Assembly: GCF_017837635.1 (NCBI RefSeq)
Contig: NZ_JAGJRS010000034.1
Location: 218,931 to 282,930, forward strand
Length of the DNA stretch: 64,000 nucleotides
Reading direction: 5' to 3'
Source of the DNA: Frateuria flava
GTDB lineage: Bacteria; Pseudomonadota; Gammaproteobacteria; Xanthomonadales; Rhodanobacteraceae
Numbering within the stretch: position 1 is the first letter of the stretch; each line of letters opens with the position of its first letter. Made by a program: the position numbers and the translations under genes. The notes below the pieces were generated by a model that searched no databases, was not told the DNA's origin, and saw nothing but the letters and a program-made list of their open reading frames with translations. Positions 22,616-30,793 of the stretch are shown piece after piece.

Positions 22616-22664
22616 GTCGTTTATGCTTTGCGGCTGGCAAAGCTTTCGAATCGCGGGAATCCAT

Positions 22665-24572
22665 ATGCTGCAGTCGTTGAGAGACAAGATGCACGGCTGG
22701 CCGTCCATCGTCGTGCTGGGCGTGGCGGTGTTCGCCATGTCCTTCTTCGGCATCGAGGGCTATTTCACCGCCCGGACCGAGACCTTCGTGGCCAAGGTCG
22801 GCAAGCAGGAGATCAGCCAGCAGGATTTCCAGAACCGCATGAACCAGCTTCGTCAGCAGGCGAGTGCGCAGATGGGCGACCAGTTCGACCCGAGCGTGTA
22901 CGAGCAGCCGGAGACGAAGGAGCGCGTGCTTAACGCCATGGTCGACCAGCAGTTGCTGCTCAAGGCCAATGACGAACTGGGGCTGCGCGTTTCCAACGCC
23001 GCGGTGCGCGATGCCATCGCCGCGATTCCCTCCTTTCAGGTGAACGGTCAATTCGACGCGGCCACCTACAAGGCCGTGCTTGCGGCCCAACGCAAGACAC
23101 CGGCGATGTTCGAGGACGAGGTGCGCTCGTCGATGGCGATCAGCCTGGTGCCCGACGCGATCACGGCCAGCACCATCATCACCGAGGACGAGATCGACCG
23201 CTTTCTCAAGCTGCGCCTGCAGCGCCGTGACGTGCGTTACGCCATGCTGCCGCGCCCGGCGTTGACCGACAGCAAAGTTACCGACGCGCAGATCGAGGCC
23301 TACTACAAGCAGCACCAGGCCGAGTTCATGGCACCCGAACAGGTTGCCATCCGCTACGTCGAGGTCAACGCGGCTGGCCTGAAGGCCGACAACCCTCCCA
23401 CCGAGGACGACCTGCGCAAGCGCTACGAGGACGAGAAGCAGCGCTTCGTGCAGCCGGAGCAGCGTCTGGTTTCGCATATCCTGGTCGATGTGCCGAAGAA
23501 CGCCACGCCTGAGCAGCAGAAGGCTGCGCTGGCCAAGGCCCAGAAGATCTCGGCCGAGGCGACGCCGGAAAACTTCGCCAAGCTGGCCGAGAAGGATTCG
23601 TCGGACCTGGGCTCGCGGCGCCAGGGCGGCGACCTGGGCTGGCTGGAGCAGGGCGTGACCAACAAGGCCTTCGACGATGCGCTGTTCGCGCTGAAGAAGG
23701 GTCAGATCTCCAAGCCGGTGCTGTCGGACGAGGGCTATCACGTGATCTGGCTGCGCGATGTCCGCAGCGGCCAGGCCAAGCCATTCGAGGAAGTGCGAAG
23801 CCAGCTCGAGCAGGAAGCGGTCGCCGCCGAGCGTGAGCGCAAGTACAACGAGGTGGCCGGCAAGCTGGCCGACAAGACCTACCAGAACCCGACCTCGCTC
23901 GAGCCGGCGGCGCAGGCATTGGGCCTGCCGGTCAAGAGCACGGGCCTGTTCACCCGCGCGGGCGACAAGAACGGCATCGCGGCCGATCCGAAGGTCGCCA
24001 AGGCGGCGTTCTCCGATGACGTGCTCGTGCAGGGCAACAATTCCAACCTGATCGACCTGGGCAACGACCACTCGGTCGTGATCCACGTCGACAAGCACGT
24101 TCCCGCCGCGGTGAAGCCGCTGGCGGAGGTGCGTGACGCCATCGAGAAGGACATCCTCGACGAGCGCATCGCCGCGGCGGCCAAGCAGCGTGCCGATGGC
24201 CTGCTGGCGCGCCTGCAGAAGGGCGAGGCGATGGACGTCGTGGCCGCGTCGGTCGGTGCGGCCGTCGAGAGCGTGCCGGAAGCGTTGCGCGTGCAGCAGG
24301 GCCTTCCCGAACAATTGCGTGACGAGGCTTTCCTGTTGCCGCACCCCAGGGAAGGCAAGCCGCAGTTCGCCGCGGTGGCCCTGCCCGAGGGCGCCTACGC
24401 GCTGCTGGCGGTGGACAAGGTCCAGGACGGCGACCTCTCCAAGGTGACGCCCGATCAGCGCAAGATGCTGCGCCAGAGCATGTTGGCTGCCTACGGGAAC
24501 GTGGCCACCGAAGGCTTCATCGAACAGCTGAAGGCGAAGACCGAGATCAAGATCGCCAAGGAGCGGATGTAG
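22665..24572 (+). CDS. ppiD: Peptidyl-prolyl isomerase D (SurA/PpiD family chaperone)
   Basis: PpiD is an inner-membrane-anchored periplasmic chaperone near the Sec translocon. From ATG 22665 the protein has 635 residues: a short cytoplasmic N terminus, one membrane helix (about 15-33, IVVLGVAVFAMSFFGIEGYF), a SurA-like N-terminal chaperone region (about 40-230), and a parvulin-type PpiC domain (about 255-355) with RLVSHILVDV, RRQGGDLGWL and SKPVLSDEGYHVIWL. The frame extends 20 codons upstream to 22605, but those residues would spoil the signal anchor. The position after hupB matches E. coli. Confidence 0.94.
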   Translation: MLQSLRDKMHGWPSIVVLGVAVFAMSFFGIEGYFTARTETFVAKVGKQEISQQDFQNRMNQLRQQASAQMGDQFDPSVYEQPETKERVLNAMVDQQLLLKANDELGLRVSNAAVRDAIAAIPSFQVNGQFDAATYKAVLAAQRKTPAMFEDEVRSSMAISLVPDAITASTIITEDEIDRFLKLRLQRRDVRYAMLPRPALTDSKVTDAQIEAYYKQHQAEFMAPEQVAIRYVEVNAAGLKADNPPTEDDLRKRYEDEKQRFVQPEQRLVSHILVDVPKNATPEQQKAALAKAQKISAEATPENFAKLAEKDSSDLGSRRQGGDLGWLEQGVTNKAFDDALFALKKGQISKPVLSDEGYHVIWLRDVRSGQAKPFEEVRSQLEQEAVAAERERKYNEVAGKLADKTYQNPTSLEPAAQALGLPVKSTGLFTRAGDKNGIAADPKVAKAAFSDDVLVQGNNSNLIDLGNDHSVVIHVDKHVPAAVKPLAEVRDAIEKDILDERIAAAAKQRADGLLARLQKGEAMDVVAASVGAAVESVPEALRVQQGLPEQLRDEAFLLPHPREGKPQFAAVALPEGAYALLAVDKVQDGDLSKVTPDQRKMLRQSMLAAYGNVATEGFIEQLKAKTEIKIAKERM

Positions 24573-24593
24573 GCTCGCGGTTGAAGACGTGGC

Positions 24594-24621
24594 AAAAAGG
24601 CGACCTACGGGTCGCCTTTTT
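24594..24621 (+). terminator. Rho-independent terminator after ppiD
   Basis: A perfect 12-base stem AAAAAGGCGACC/GGTCGCCTTTTT with loop TACG. The A and T tracts make it work in both directions. Confidence 0.94.
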
Positions 24622-24742
24622 GTTGTTGCCGCTCCTGCGTCTGGAGATCAGGTGCCGGCGGAGGCGCTGCTGAAGGGCTCTTCATGCAAACCGCTGCGCT
24701 TTCGCGCGACATGGAGGAAGGCCCGCTGAGTAGCCTTTCTTC

Positions 24743-24801
24743 GCAGGGTGGGCTTCAGCCCGGCACCATGCATCCGCAGGGTGGACTAAAGCCCACCCTG
24801 C
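24743..24801. repeat. Family B palindrome pair (GGGCTTCAGCCC type)
   Basis: GCAGGGTGGGCTT (24743-24755) is exactly complementary to AAGCCCACCCTGC (24789-24801), and each arm also holds its own small GGGCT-AGCCC fold. The 65-codon open frame that covers it is an artefact of the repeat. Nothing else is visible between the ppiD and fabI terminators. Confidence 0.7.
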
Positions 24802-24840
24802 AAAGCCTTTCATCGAGTTTTCCGGGCGCGGCGGCGAGAC

Positions 24841-24867
24841 AAAAAAAGCGGCCACGAGGGCCGCTTT
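24841..24867 (-). terminator. Rho-independent terminator of fabI
   Basis: On the minus strand the stem AAAGCGGCC/GGCCGCTTT (loop CTCGT) runs into further T residues (seven A on the plus strand, 24841-24847). Confidence 0.92.
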
Positions 24868-24888
24868 CTCACTTGCGATGAGCTGACC

Positions 24889-25671
24889 TCAAATGCCGGT
24901 CATGCCAAGGATGTTGTAGCCGGCGTCCACGTAGGTGATCTCGCCGGTCACGCCAGAGGCCAGGTCCGAGCACAGGAACGCGCCCACGTTGCCGACCTCG
25001 TCGATCGTCACGCTGCGGCGTAGCGGGGCGTTCTCGTCCACGTGGTCTAGCATCTTGCGGAAATTGGAGATACCGGCGGCGGCCAGGGTCTTGATCGGAC
25101 CGGCCGAGATCGCGTTGACGCGGGTGCCTTCCGGACCGAGGTTGAAGGCCAGGTAGCGCACGTTCGCTTCCAGGCTTGCCTTGGCCAGGCCCATCACGTT
25201 GTAGTTGTTGAGCGCGCGCTCGGCACCCAGGTAGGTCAGCGTGAGGATGGCGCCGCCACGGCCGGCCATCATCGGACGCGCGGCCTTGGCCAGTGCAGCG
25301 AGGCTGTAGCTGGAGATGTCGTGCGCGATGGTGAAGCTCTCGCGCGTGAGGTTGTCCAGATACTGACCCTGCAACGCCTCGCGCGGCGCGAAGCCGACCG
25401 AGTGGACCAGGATGTCGAAGCCGTCCCAGTGCTTGCCCAGTTCCGCAAACATTTGGTCGATCTGGCCGTCCTGGGCCACGTCGCAAGGCAACACGATATT
25501 GGAGCCGAACGCGTTGGCCGCCTCGTCGACGCGGTCCTTCAGTCGCTCGTTCTGATAGGTGAAGGCCAGTTGTGCGCCCTCGCGATGCATCGCGTTGGCA
25601 ATGCCCCAGGCGATCGAGCGCTGGCTGGCGATGCCGACGATCAGGGCACGCTTGCCGTGCAGGAATCCCAT
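24889..25671 (-). CDS. fabI: Enoyl-[acyl-carrier-protein] reductase (NADH)
   Basis: FabI reduces trans-2-enoyl-ACP in the last step of each fatty acid elongation cycle and is the triclosan target. The 260-residue protein has the SDR-type glycine region [16 protein letters not shown] (about 11-26), the [21 protein letters not shown] block with the catalytic Tyr-x6-Lys pair, and the C-terminal [15 protein letters not shown] and [11 protein letters not shown] segments, all close to E. coli FabI. ATG 25669-25671 has GGAGGA upstream; a longer frame to 25761 has no family similarity. It is divergent from the membrane protein gene at 25832. Confidence 0.97.
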   Translation of the reverse strand: MGFLHGKRALIVGIASQRSIAWGIANAMHREGAQLAFTYQNERLKDRVDEAANAFGSNIVLPCDVAQDGQIDQMFAELGKHWDGFDILVHSVGFAPREALQGQYLDNLTRESFTIAHDISSYSLAALAKAARPMMAGRGGAILTLTYLGAERALNNYNVMGLAKASLEANVRYLAFNLGPEGTRVNAISAGPIKTLAAAGISNFRKMLDHVDENAPLRRSVTIDEVGNVGAFLCSDLASGVTGEITYVDAGYNILGMTGI

Positions 25672-25831
25672 GCGTCCTCCAGGAAGTTGATGGCGCGCCG
25701 GGTGGCGCAGCCGGGTGATTTTAGCAGTGCGGCGGCTCCGTGGCTTGTTGTCCATACACAAGCTGACCGGGCGCGACCATTACCGGGACACCGCTACATG
25801 GCGTAGACCAGGCGCGAGGTAGGTTGGCTCC

Positions 25832-26578
25832 ATGCGCCTACCGTCCAGCACGCCCGTCAGCGAAACGCATGAGCGCGTCGCCATGAGGCCCTGGCTTGCC
25901 ATCGCAATGGTCGTCGCCGCGCCGTTGGTGCTGGCGATCGTCGAAATCTTCCACCCCCATCCCCAGGATCTCTTCGACCTGGATGTGGATCGGTGGATGT
26001 TCGTGCACTACGCACAGATTCCGCTGTTTCCGCTTTCGGCGCTGTCCATTGCGATGCTGGTGCGCGACCGGACGGACTGGGCCGCGTGGCTGTGCAAGGC
26101 GGGCATGTTCGTGTTCGCCGTAGCCTTTACCACCTTCGACACCGCTGCCGGGCTGGTGATCGGCCTGCTGGTGAAGGGCGCGTTGGCCTCCGGCGATCCG
26201 GAATCCTGGCGCGACATGATCGATGCCTTGTGGTTCGACCCCGTGCTAGGCGGCAAGGGGTTCACGGATGCACCGCTGATGGGCCTGATCGGACGCCTGT
26301 CGTTGTCCTTCGGCGCGGTGGCGGGCTCGATCTCGCTCAAGCGGGCGGGGCACGGTTGGCTGCCCGTGCTGTTGCTGGCCGTCGCCAGTTTCGGCATCAA
26401 CGTTTTCAAGTCCCATTCCTGGCCCGGCGGTCCGTTGACCTTCGGAGGCATGGCGCTGGCGGCCGGCTGGATCCGCTGGGAAAGCTCTCGCCGCACGGCG
26501 CGCGCGATCGTGCCGATCCAGGCCGACAGCTCCGCCGACGGGGTCGTCGAAGCGAGGACCCGCGTCGGCATGCGCTGA
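25832..26578 (+). CDS. Integral membrane protein of unknown function
   Basis: I do not recognise this 248-residue protein. It has about five to six hydrophobic segments (around residues 20-40, 62-77, 86-118, 150-165, 173-192 and 198-212), with charged loops such as DPESWRDMIDALWFDP between them, and a polar C-terminal tail. The loop HSWPGGPLTFGGM near the last segments is reminiscent of membrane phosphatase (PAP2-like) loops, but the full PAP2 motif set is absent, so I do not claim it. Two starts are possible: ATG 25832 and ATG 25883 (MRPWLAIAM), the second directly before the first helix. Confidence 0.6.
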   Translation: MRLPSSTPVSETHERVAMRPWLAIAMVVAAPLVLAIVEIFHPHPQDLFDLDVDRWMFVHYAQIPLFPLSALSIAMLVRDRTDWAAWLCKAGMFVFAVAFTTFDTAAGLVIGLLVKGALASGDPESWRDMIDALWFDPVLGGKGFTDAPLMGLIGRLSLSFGAVAGSISLKRAGHGWLPVLLLAVASFGINVFKSHSWPGGPLTFGGMALAAGWIRWESSRRTARAIVPIQADSSADGVVEARTRVGMR

Positions 26579-26764
26579 GCGCCAGCCGCCTGCCTCTGCC
26601 CTCGCGTCTGAAGACTCACGCACGGTTGCCGCGCCCGGCGCACGCTGACCTGCATCAATGCAAACCTCGCTTGTGGCGCGCATGGTGGAACTGCCCGGGT
26701 ACCGCCGCTCCGGGCCGCCGCGATCGCCGTGTGGCGCGCCGCCACGCTTCGTCAGGAGGCACTC

Positions 26765-26953
26765 ATGAACAAGCCTGTGTTGCGCCCATTGCCGCCCGAT
26801 ACCGCAGGTATGCGCCAACTCACCGAGCGAAGGATCGACGACGAACTGGCACAAAGCTTCCCCGCCAGCGATCCGCCCAGTTGGACCCTTGGCGCAAGTG
26901 AGCTGGGCGAATCCAATGAGGTAGATCCGCATGACGCACCCCCTTTACCCTGA
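26765..26953 (+). CDS. Small protein with SFPASDPPSWT motif
   Basis: A 62-residue acidic protein with a perfect AGGAGG-type site (CAGGAGG, 7-8 bases before ATG 26765). Its core is RRIDDELAQSFPASDPPSWT (residues 22-41). I recognise this S/D-x-FPASDPPS-W/F motif from many short uncharacterised proteobacterial proteins, often near stress or redox genes; no function is known to me. There is no signal peptide or membrane segment. It overlaps the next gene by 23 bases in another frame, which argues for translational coupling with the AhpD-like protein. Confidence 0.72.
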   Translation: MNKPVLRPLPPDTAGMRQLTERRIDDELAQSFPASDPPSWTLGASELGESNEVDPHDAPPLP

Positions 26954-27275
26954 ATCCACCGCCGAGCTCGCACGCAAGCGCCGGGAGCTGGCCCCAGAAC
27001 CCTTGCAGGCCTTCAAGACGTTCAGCGCAGCGGTCTTCGCCGAAGGCGCGTTGGCGGCGCAGACCAAGCAGCTGATCGCGGTGGCCGTGGCGCACGTCAC
27101 CCAGTGCCCGTACTGCATCAAGGGTCACACGGCCGAGGCGCTGAAGCAGGGCGCCAGCGAGCAGCAGATCATGGAGGCGATCTGGGTGGCCGCCGAGATG
27201 CGCGCCGGCGGCGCCTATGCGCATGCCGCGCTGGCGCTGGACGTCATGCACCATCATGCCCATCCGGAGGGCTGA
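26931..27275 (+). CDS. Carboxymuconolactone decarboxylase / AhpD-like protein
   Basis: A 114-residue all-helical protein of the AhpD-like family. The redox centre is visible as Cys59-Pro-Tyr-Cys62 followed by His66 (QCPYCIKGHTAEA), the C-x2-C-x3-H pattern of peroxidase-associated members such as AhpD. The downstream helix (about 75-100, QIMEAIWVAAEMRAGGAYAHA) is typical. It starts at ATG 26931 inside the end of the small SFPASDPPSWT gene, and the cysteine-synthase-like gene follows 6 bases after its stop. I infer a peroxide or disulfide-related role; the exact partner is not visible. Confidence 0.85.
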   Translation: MTHPLYPESTAELARKRRELAPEPLQAFKTFSAAVFAEGALAAQTKQLIAVAVAHVTQCPYCIKGHTAEALKQGASEQQIMEAIWVAAEMRAGGAYAHAALALDVMHHHAHPEG

Positions 27276-27281
27276 GCCGCC

Positions 27282-28232
27282 ATGGACATCCGATACCGTG
27301 GCGTTTCCGGAAACATCCTCGACGCGGTCGGCGATACGCCGCTGATCGAAATCGAGGGCATCTACGCGAAGCTCGAATTCCTCAATCCTTCCGGCTCGAT
27401 CAAGGCGCGCATCGCCAAATACATGATCGAGCGGGCGGAAGAAGAAGGCCTGCTCAAGCCGGGCGACACCATCGTGGAGGCGACGAGCGGCAACACCGGC
27501 AACGCACTGTCGATGGTCGCCGCGGTCAAGGGCTACCGGATGCTGGTGGTGATGCCCGAGGGACTGTCCAGCGAGCGCGTCGCGATCTCCCGGGCCTACG
27601 GCGCCGACGTGCTGTTCTGCGGCAACTTCCACGTCGACCAGGCGCTGGAGCGCGCACGGGAACTGGGACGCCAGCCCGGGTTCTTTTTTCCCGGCCAGTT
27701 CGAGTCGGAATGGAACGTGGAGGAGAACCGCCTCATCCTCGGTCCGGAAATCCTTGCCCAATTGCCTCCCGGTCGGCTGCCCGACGCGCTGGTGCTTGGC
27801 GTGGGCACCGGCGGCACACTGGTCGGCGTCGGCCAGGCGTTCCGCGAGGCCAACCCGGGCGTGCGCCTGTTCGCCATGGAGCCCAGCGAGTCGCGCACCA
27901 TCCTGTGCGGCGAGATCGCCTCGCATACCATCGAGGGCATCTCCGACGGGTTCATCCCGGGCATCTTCCAGCGCAATGCTGCGCTGGTAAACGACGTGCT
28001 CAGCGTCTCCAGCGAGGATGCCGTGGAAGCCATGCGCCACCTTGCCCGCCACCATGGCCTGCTTTGCGGCCCCAGCTCGGGCGCCCATCTGCTGGCGGCC
28101 AAGCGCGTGCGTGAGCGCTTTCCGGAGTTGAAGACGGTGGTGACGGCATTCTGTGACGAGGGCGAAAAGTACCTGCATGACTACTTCATGCCGGGACAGG
28201 AAGCAGCAGCCACGCCGCCGCAGTTCGGCTGA
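27282..28232 (+). CDS. PLP-dependent cysteine synthase family protein
   Basis: A 316-residue fold type II PLP enzyme of the cysteine synthase/cystathionine beta-synthase family. The Schiff-base lysine is Lys41 in NPSGSIKARIA, the substrate loop is EATSGNTGNALS (about 66-77), and the phosphate-binding loop is GVGTGGTLVG (about 173-182). Compared with CysK the N terminus is short and the usual NPSGSVKDR has KAR, so the substrate may differ from O-acetylserine. It is 6 bases after the AhpD-like gene and probably cotranscribed with it. It is the last gene of this plus-strand group and is convergent with the nitric oxide reductase. Confidence 0.85.
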   Translation: MDIRYRGVSGNILDAVGDTPLIEIEGIYAKLEFLNPSGSIKARIAKYMIERAEEEGLLKPGDTIVEATSGNTGNALSMVAAVKGYRMLVVMPEGLSSERVAISRAYGADVLFCGNFHVDQALERARELGRQPGFFFPGQFESEWNVEENRLILGPEILAQLPPGRLPDALVLGVGTGGTLVGVGQAFREANPGVRLFAMEPSESRTILCGEIASHTIEGISDGFIPGIFQRNAALVNDVLSVSSEDAVEAMRHLARHHGLLCGPSSGAHLLAAKRVRERFPELKTVVTAFCDEGEKYLHDYFMPGQEAAATPPQFG

Positions 28233-28250
28233 GCCGATGGTGGCCTGAAG

Positions 28251-28277
28251 CGCCCTCCCCAGCGAACGGGGAGGGCG
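28251..28277. terminator. Bidirectional hairpin between convergent genes
   Basis: CGCCCTCCCC (28251-28260) and GGGGAGGGCG (28268-28277) form a perfect 10-base stem with a seven-base loop. No T run is present, but its place between two convergent stops suggests transcript-end formation on both strands. Confidence 0.6.
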
Positions 28278-28283
28278 TCGGGG

Positions 28284-30587
28284 CTACCGGATGCGACTGG
28301 CCGCGACCGGCTGTCCGCGCATCAGTTGCCAGCCCTTGATGCCGGCGATCAGCAGCGGAGCCGCGCCGAAGACGATGAACACCACGTCGCCGGGCAGGCG
28401 CAGCCATTCCAGCGTGCGTGCGCCGGCGCTGGTGGTGAACTCCAGCCCGCGCGCGTGCCAGTAACCGTTCTGCACCACGTCCCAGACCTGCAGGATGCCG
28501 CCGGGGAACAGGCTCAACGCAACCATCATCGCCAGTCCGATGTTGCTGCCGAAGAAGCAGACCCGCACGTACTTCTCCACCTGCGCCCAACGGGCGTCGT
28601 CCAGCACCTGACGCAACACGAACACCATCAACGCGATGGCCAGCATGCCGAAGACGCCCATCAGTGCGGCATGGCCATGGTTGGGCGTGAGGATCGTGCC
28701 GACCTCGTAGTAGCTGACGATCGGCAGGTTGATCAGGAAGCCGAACACGCCCGCGCCGACGAAGTTCCAGAAGCCGACCGCCATCAGGAAGTAGAAGGTC
28801 CACTTGTGCGGAATGTTGATTGCCCGGCCGCATTCCTCGCAGTCGGCACGGGTGGCGCGCACGAACGCCCAGGCATCCAGGGTGAGCAGCGTCAACGGGA
28901 CCACTTCGAGCACCGAGAACATGCCCGCCAGGGCCAGGTTGATTTGCGTCTGGCCGCTGAAATACCAGTGGTGGCCGGTGCCGACCAGGCCGCCGAGGAA
29001 ATACAGGATCGCATCGAGGTAAATGACCCTGAGCGCGGTGTTGCGCCGGGCCAGACCGAGCTGGAAGAACGTCAGCGCCACCACCGTCGTGGCAAACAGC
29101 TCGAAAAAGCCCTCGACCCACAGATGGATGATCCAGAACCGCCAGGTGTCGACGATGGTGTAGTTGGTGTGCGCCCCATAGAACAGCGCCGGGATGTAGA
29201 ACGTCGGAATCGCCAGGGCCGCCACCATGAACATGCTAGCCAGCGGCTTGGCCTGTGGCGCGACGTTGCGCGGGCGGGCCAGCGTCCACAGCACCCCGAA
29301 CCAGACGAACAGGCCCACGATCAGCAGGACCTGCCAGATCCTGCCCAGCTCCAGGAACTCCCATCCCTGATTCCCCAGCCAGAACCACAGGTCGCCGAGC
29401 AGGTTGGACATGCCCAGCCATTCGCCCAGCAGGCTGCCGAAGATCACCACGGCGAAAGCGCCGAAGATCAGGTTCACCCACAGTTTGAAGGAGCCCGGCT
29501 CGTCACTGCGCAGCGTGCGCCCGAGGAACAGCGCGGCGGCCACGTAGGCGGTCGCGATCCAGAAGATCGCTGTCTGCAGGTGCCAGGTGCGGAGCAGGTT
29601 GCTGGGCAAAATGTTGTCCAGCGGGAAGCCGTAGAAGTCGCCCGGCTCGGCACGCGAGTGCGCGATCGCGCCGCCCACCAGCGTCTGCAACAGGAACAGG
29701 ATCGCCACGACGACGAAGTATTTCACCAGGGCACGCTGGCCTTCGCTCGCCGTGCCCGGCAATACCTGCGGATGGATGTGCCGCTCGTTGACCCAGCCCA
29801 GATGCTCGAACTTGCCGAAGATAAGCAGCACTGTCGCGATGCCGCCCAGAAGCACCACCAGGCTGAGCGCACTCCACAGGATCGATCCGGCGGTGGGGAC
29901 ATTGCCCACGCTGGGGTCATAGGGAAAGTTGTTGGTGTACGAATAGGTTTCCCCGGGCCGCGTGGCGACCGATACCCACGCCGCCCAGCCGACGAATGCA
30001 GCAAATTGGTGAAGCTCGTCCGGGTCGTTGATGAGATTGGGCCTGAGCCCGCCGTTGCGCGCCGAGGCGGTGAAATAGTCCGCCCAGTAGCCGACCTGGC
30101 GGTGGTAGGCGTCCGCCTCGGGCGCGGTCAATGCCAGCGTGCGGCTCGCCGCATCGTAGCGGTTGGTCTTCATCACCACCGCGGTCTGCGCCTGCAGGGC
30201 GGCCTTTTCCATGTCGTCCAGCTGTTCGGGCGGGCGACCGTAGCGGCTCAGCGCGAGGGCCCGCGCGGTGTCCCGGCCCATCCAGTGCAGCGCGAGCGCC
30301 GAGTAATCCGGGCCGAGGTAGGCGCCGTGACCCCAGATGCTGCCGTTGTTCATCAGGCCATAGCGCAGGAACACCGCCTGTCCGTCGCGGATGTCCTGGC
30401 CGGTGAACACCGTGTTGCCTTGCGGGTCGACCACCTTGTCGGGGATGGGCGGGGCGTTCTTGTACGCCAGCGCGGTGATCATCAGCAGCAGGCCAAAGCC
30501 CACCACCATCACGATGACCAGGATGCGGACCCACCAGGGCGAAACCGGGCCCTCGTCGCCCAGCAACGGTTCGGAAACGGTGTTCAT
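28284..30587 (-). CDS. norZ: Quinol-dependent nitric oxide reductase (qNor)
   Basis: qNor reduces two NO to N2O with electrons from quinol in the inner membrane. The 767-residue length fits the single-subunit form, in which a NorC-like N-terminal region is fused to the 12-helix NorB part. Visible are an N-terminal helix (about 17-41), a large periplasmic segment with GQDIRDGQAVFLRYGLMNNGSIWGHGAYLGPDY, and the haem-copper-type catalytic helices with RTWHLQTAIFW, the IIHLWVEGFFELFATT segment, GTGHHWYF and PNHGHAALMGVFG, which supply the haem and Fe_B histidines. ATG 30585-30587 has GGGGAG upstream. No norC, norD or norQ is nearby, as expected for qNor. It serves either denitrification or NO detoxification. 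Confidence 0.94.
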   Translation of the reverse strand: MNTVSEPLLGDEGPVSPWWVRILVIVMVVGFGLLLMITALAYKNAPPIPDKVVDPQGNTVFTGQDIRDGQAVFLRYGLMNNGSIWGHGAYLGPDYSALALHWMGRDTARALALSRYGRPPEQLDDMEKAALQAQTAVVMKTNRYDAASRTLALTAPEADAYHRQVGYWADYFTASARNGGLRPNLINDPDELHQFAAFVGWAAWVSVATRPGETYSYTNNFPYDPSVGNVPTAGSILWSALSLVVLLGGIATVLLIFGKFEHLGWVNERHIHPQVLPGTASEGQRALVKYFVVVAILFLLQTLVGGAIAHSRAEPGDFYGFPLDNILPSNLLRTWHLQTAIFWIATAYVAAALFLGRTLRSDEPGSFKLWVNLIFGAFAVVIFGSLLGEWLGMSNLLGDLWFWLGNQGWEFLELGRIWQVLLIVGLFVWFGVLWTLARPRNVAPQAKPLASMFMVAALAIPTFYIPALFYGAHTNYTIVDTWRFWIIHLWVEGFFELFATTVVALTFFQLGLARRNTALRVIYLDAILYFLGGLVGTGHHWYFSGQTQINLALAGMFSVLEVVPLTLLTLDAWAFVRATRADCEECGRAINIPHKWTFYFLMAVGFWNFVGAGVFGFLINLPIVSYYEVGTILTPNHGHAALMGVFGMLAIALMVFVLRQVLDDARWAQVEKYVRVCFFGSNIGLAMMVALSLFPGGILQVWDVVQNGYWHARGLEFTTSAGARTLEWLRLPGDVVFIVFGAAPLLIAGIKGWQLMRGQPVAASRIR

Positions 30588-30646
30588 CGAGATCTCCCCG
30601 AGAGTGCGTGTGTTACCTCGCGAAAGTGCGGCCAGGGGCCGATGGT

Positions 30647-30664
30647 GCGCATTCCCCGATGCGC
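30647..30664. promoter_or_regulatory. Inverted repeat in the norZ-GST divergent intergenic region
   Basis: GCGCAT-TCCCCG-ATGCGC is a perfect 6-6-6 inverted repeat, 60 bases upstream of the norZ start and 130 bases upstream of the GST start. The spacing resembles dimeric repressor operators, and the half-site is loosely like the ATGCAT core of NsrR boxes, but the match is not close enough to name the regulator. Confidence 0.4.
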
Positions 30665-30793
30665 CCCAGCCTGACCATTCCCGGTCGACCGCCAAGTCGA
30701 TGTGAACTGTCGGGCGGAAGATCGCTCGGTTGGCCGTTGCAGTTGGTGTGGAAGACCCCCATCTTGTCCGGTTGGCCCCAAGGAGGAATCGCC

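Noticed and set aside
24684..24881. A 65-codon open frame between ppiD and fabI
   Set aside because: It is made by the family B palindrome and by the fabI terminator sequence.
28326..30674. A 782-codon open frame on the plus strand opposite norZ
   Set aside because: It mirrors the whole qNor gene, is rich in His/Gln/Arg/Ala, and has no domain; long antisense frames are expected opposite genes in GC-rich DNA.
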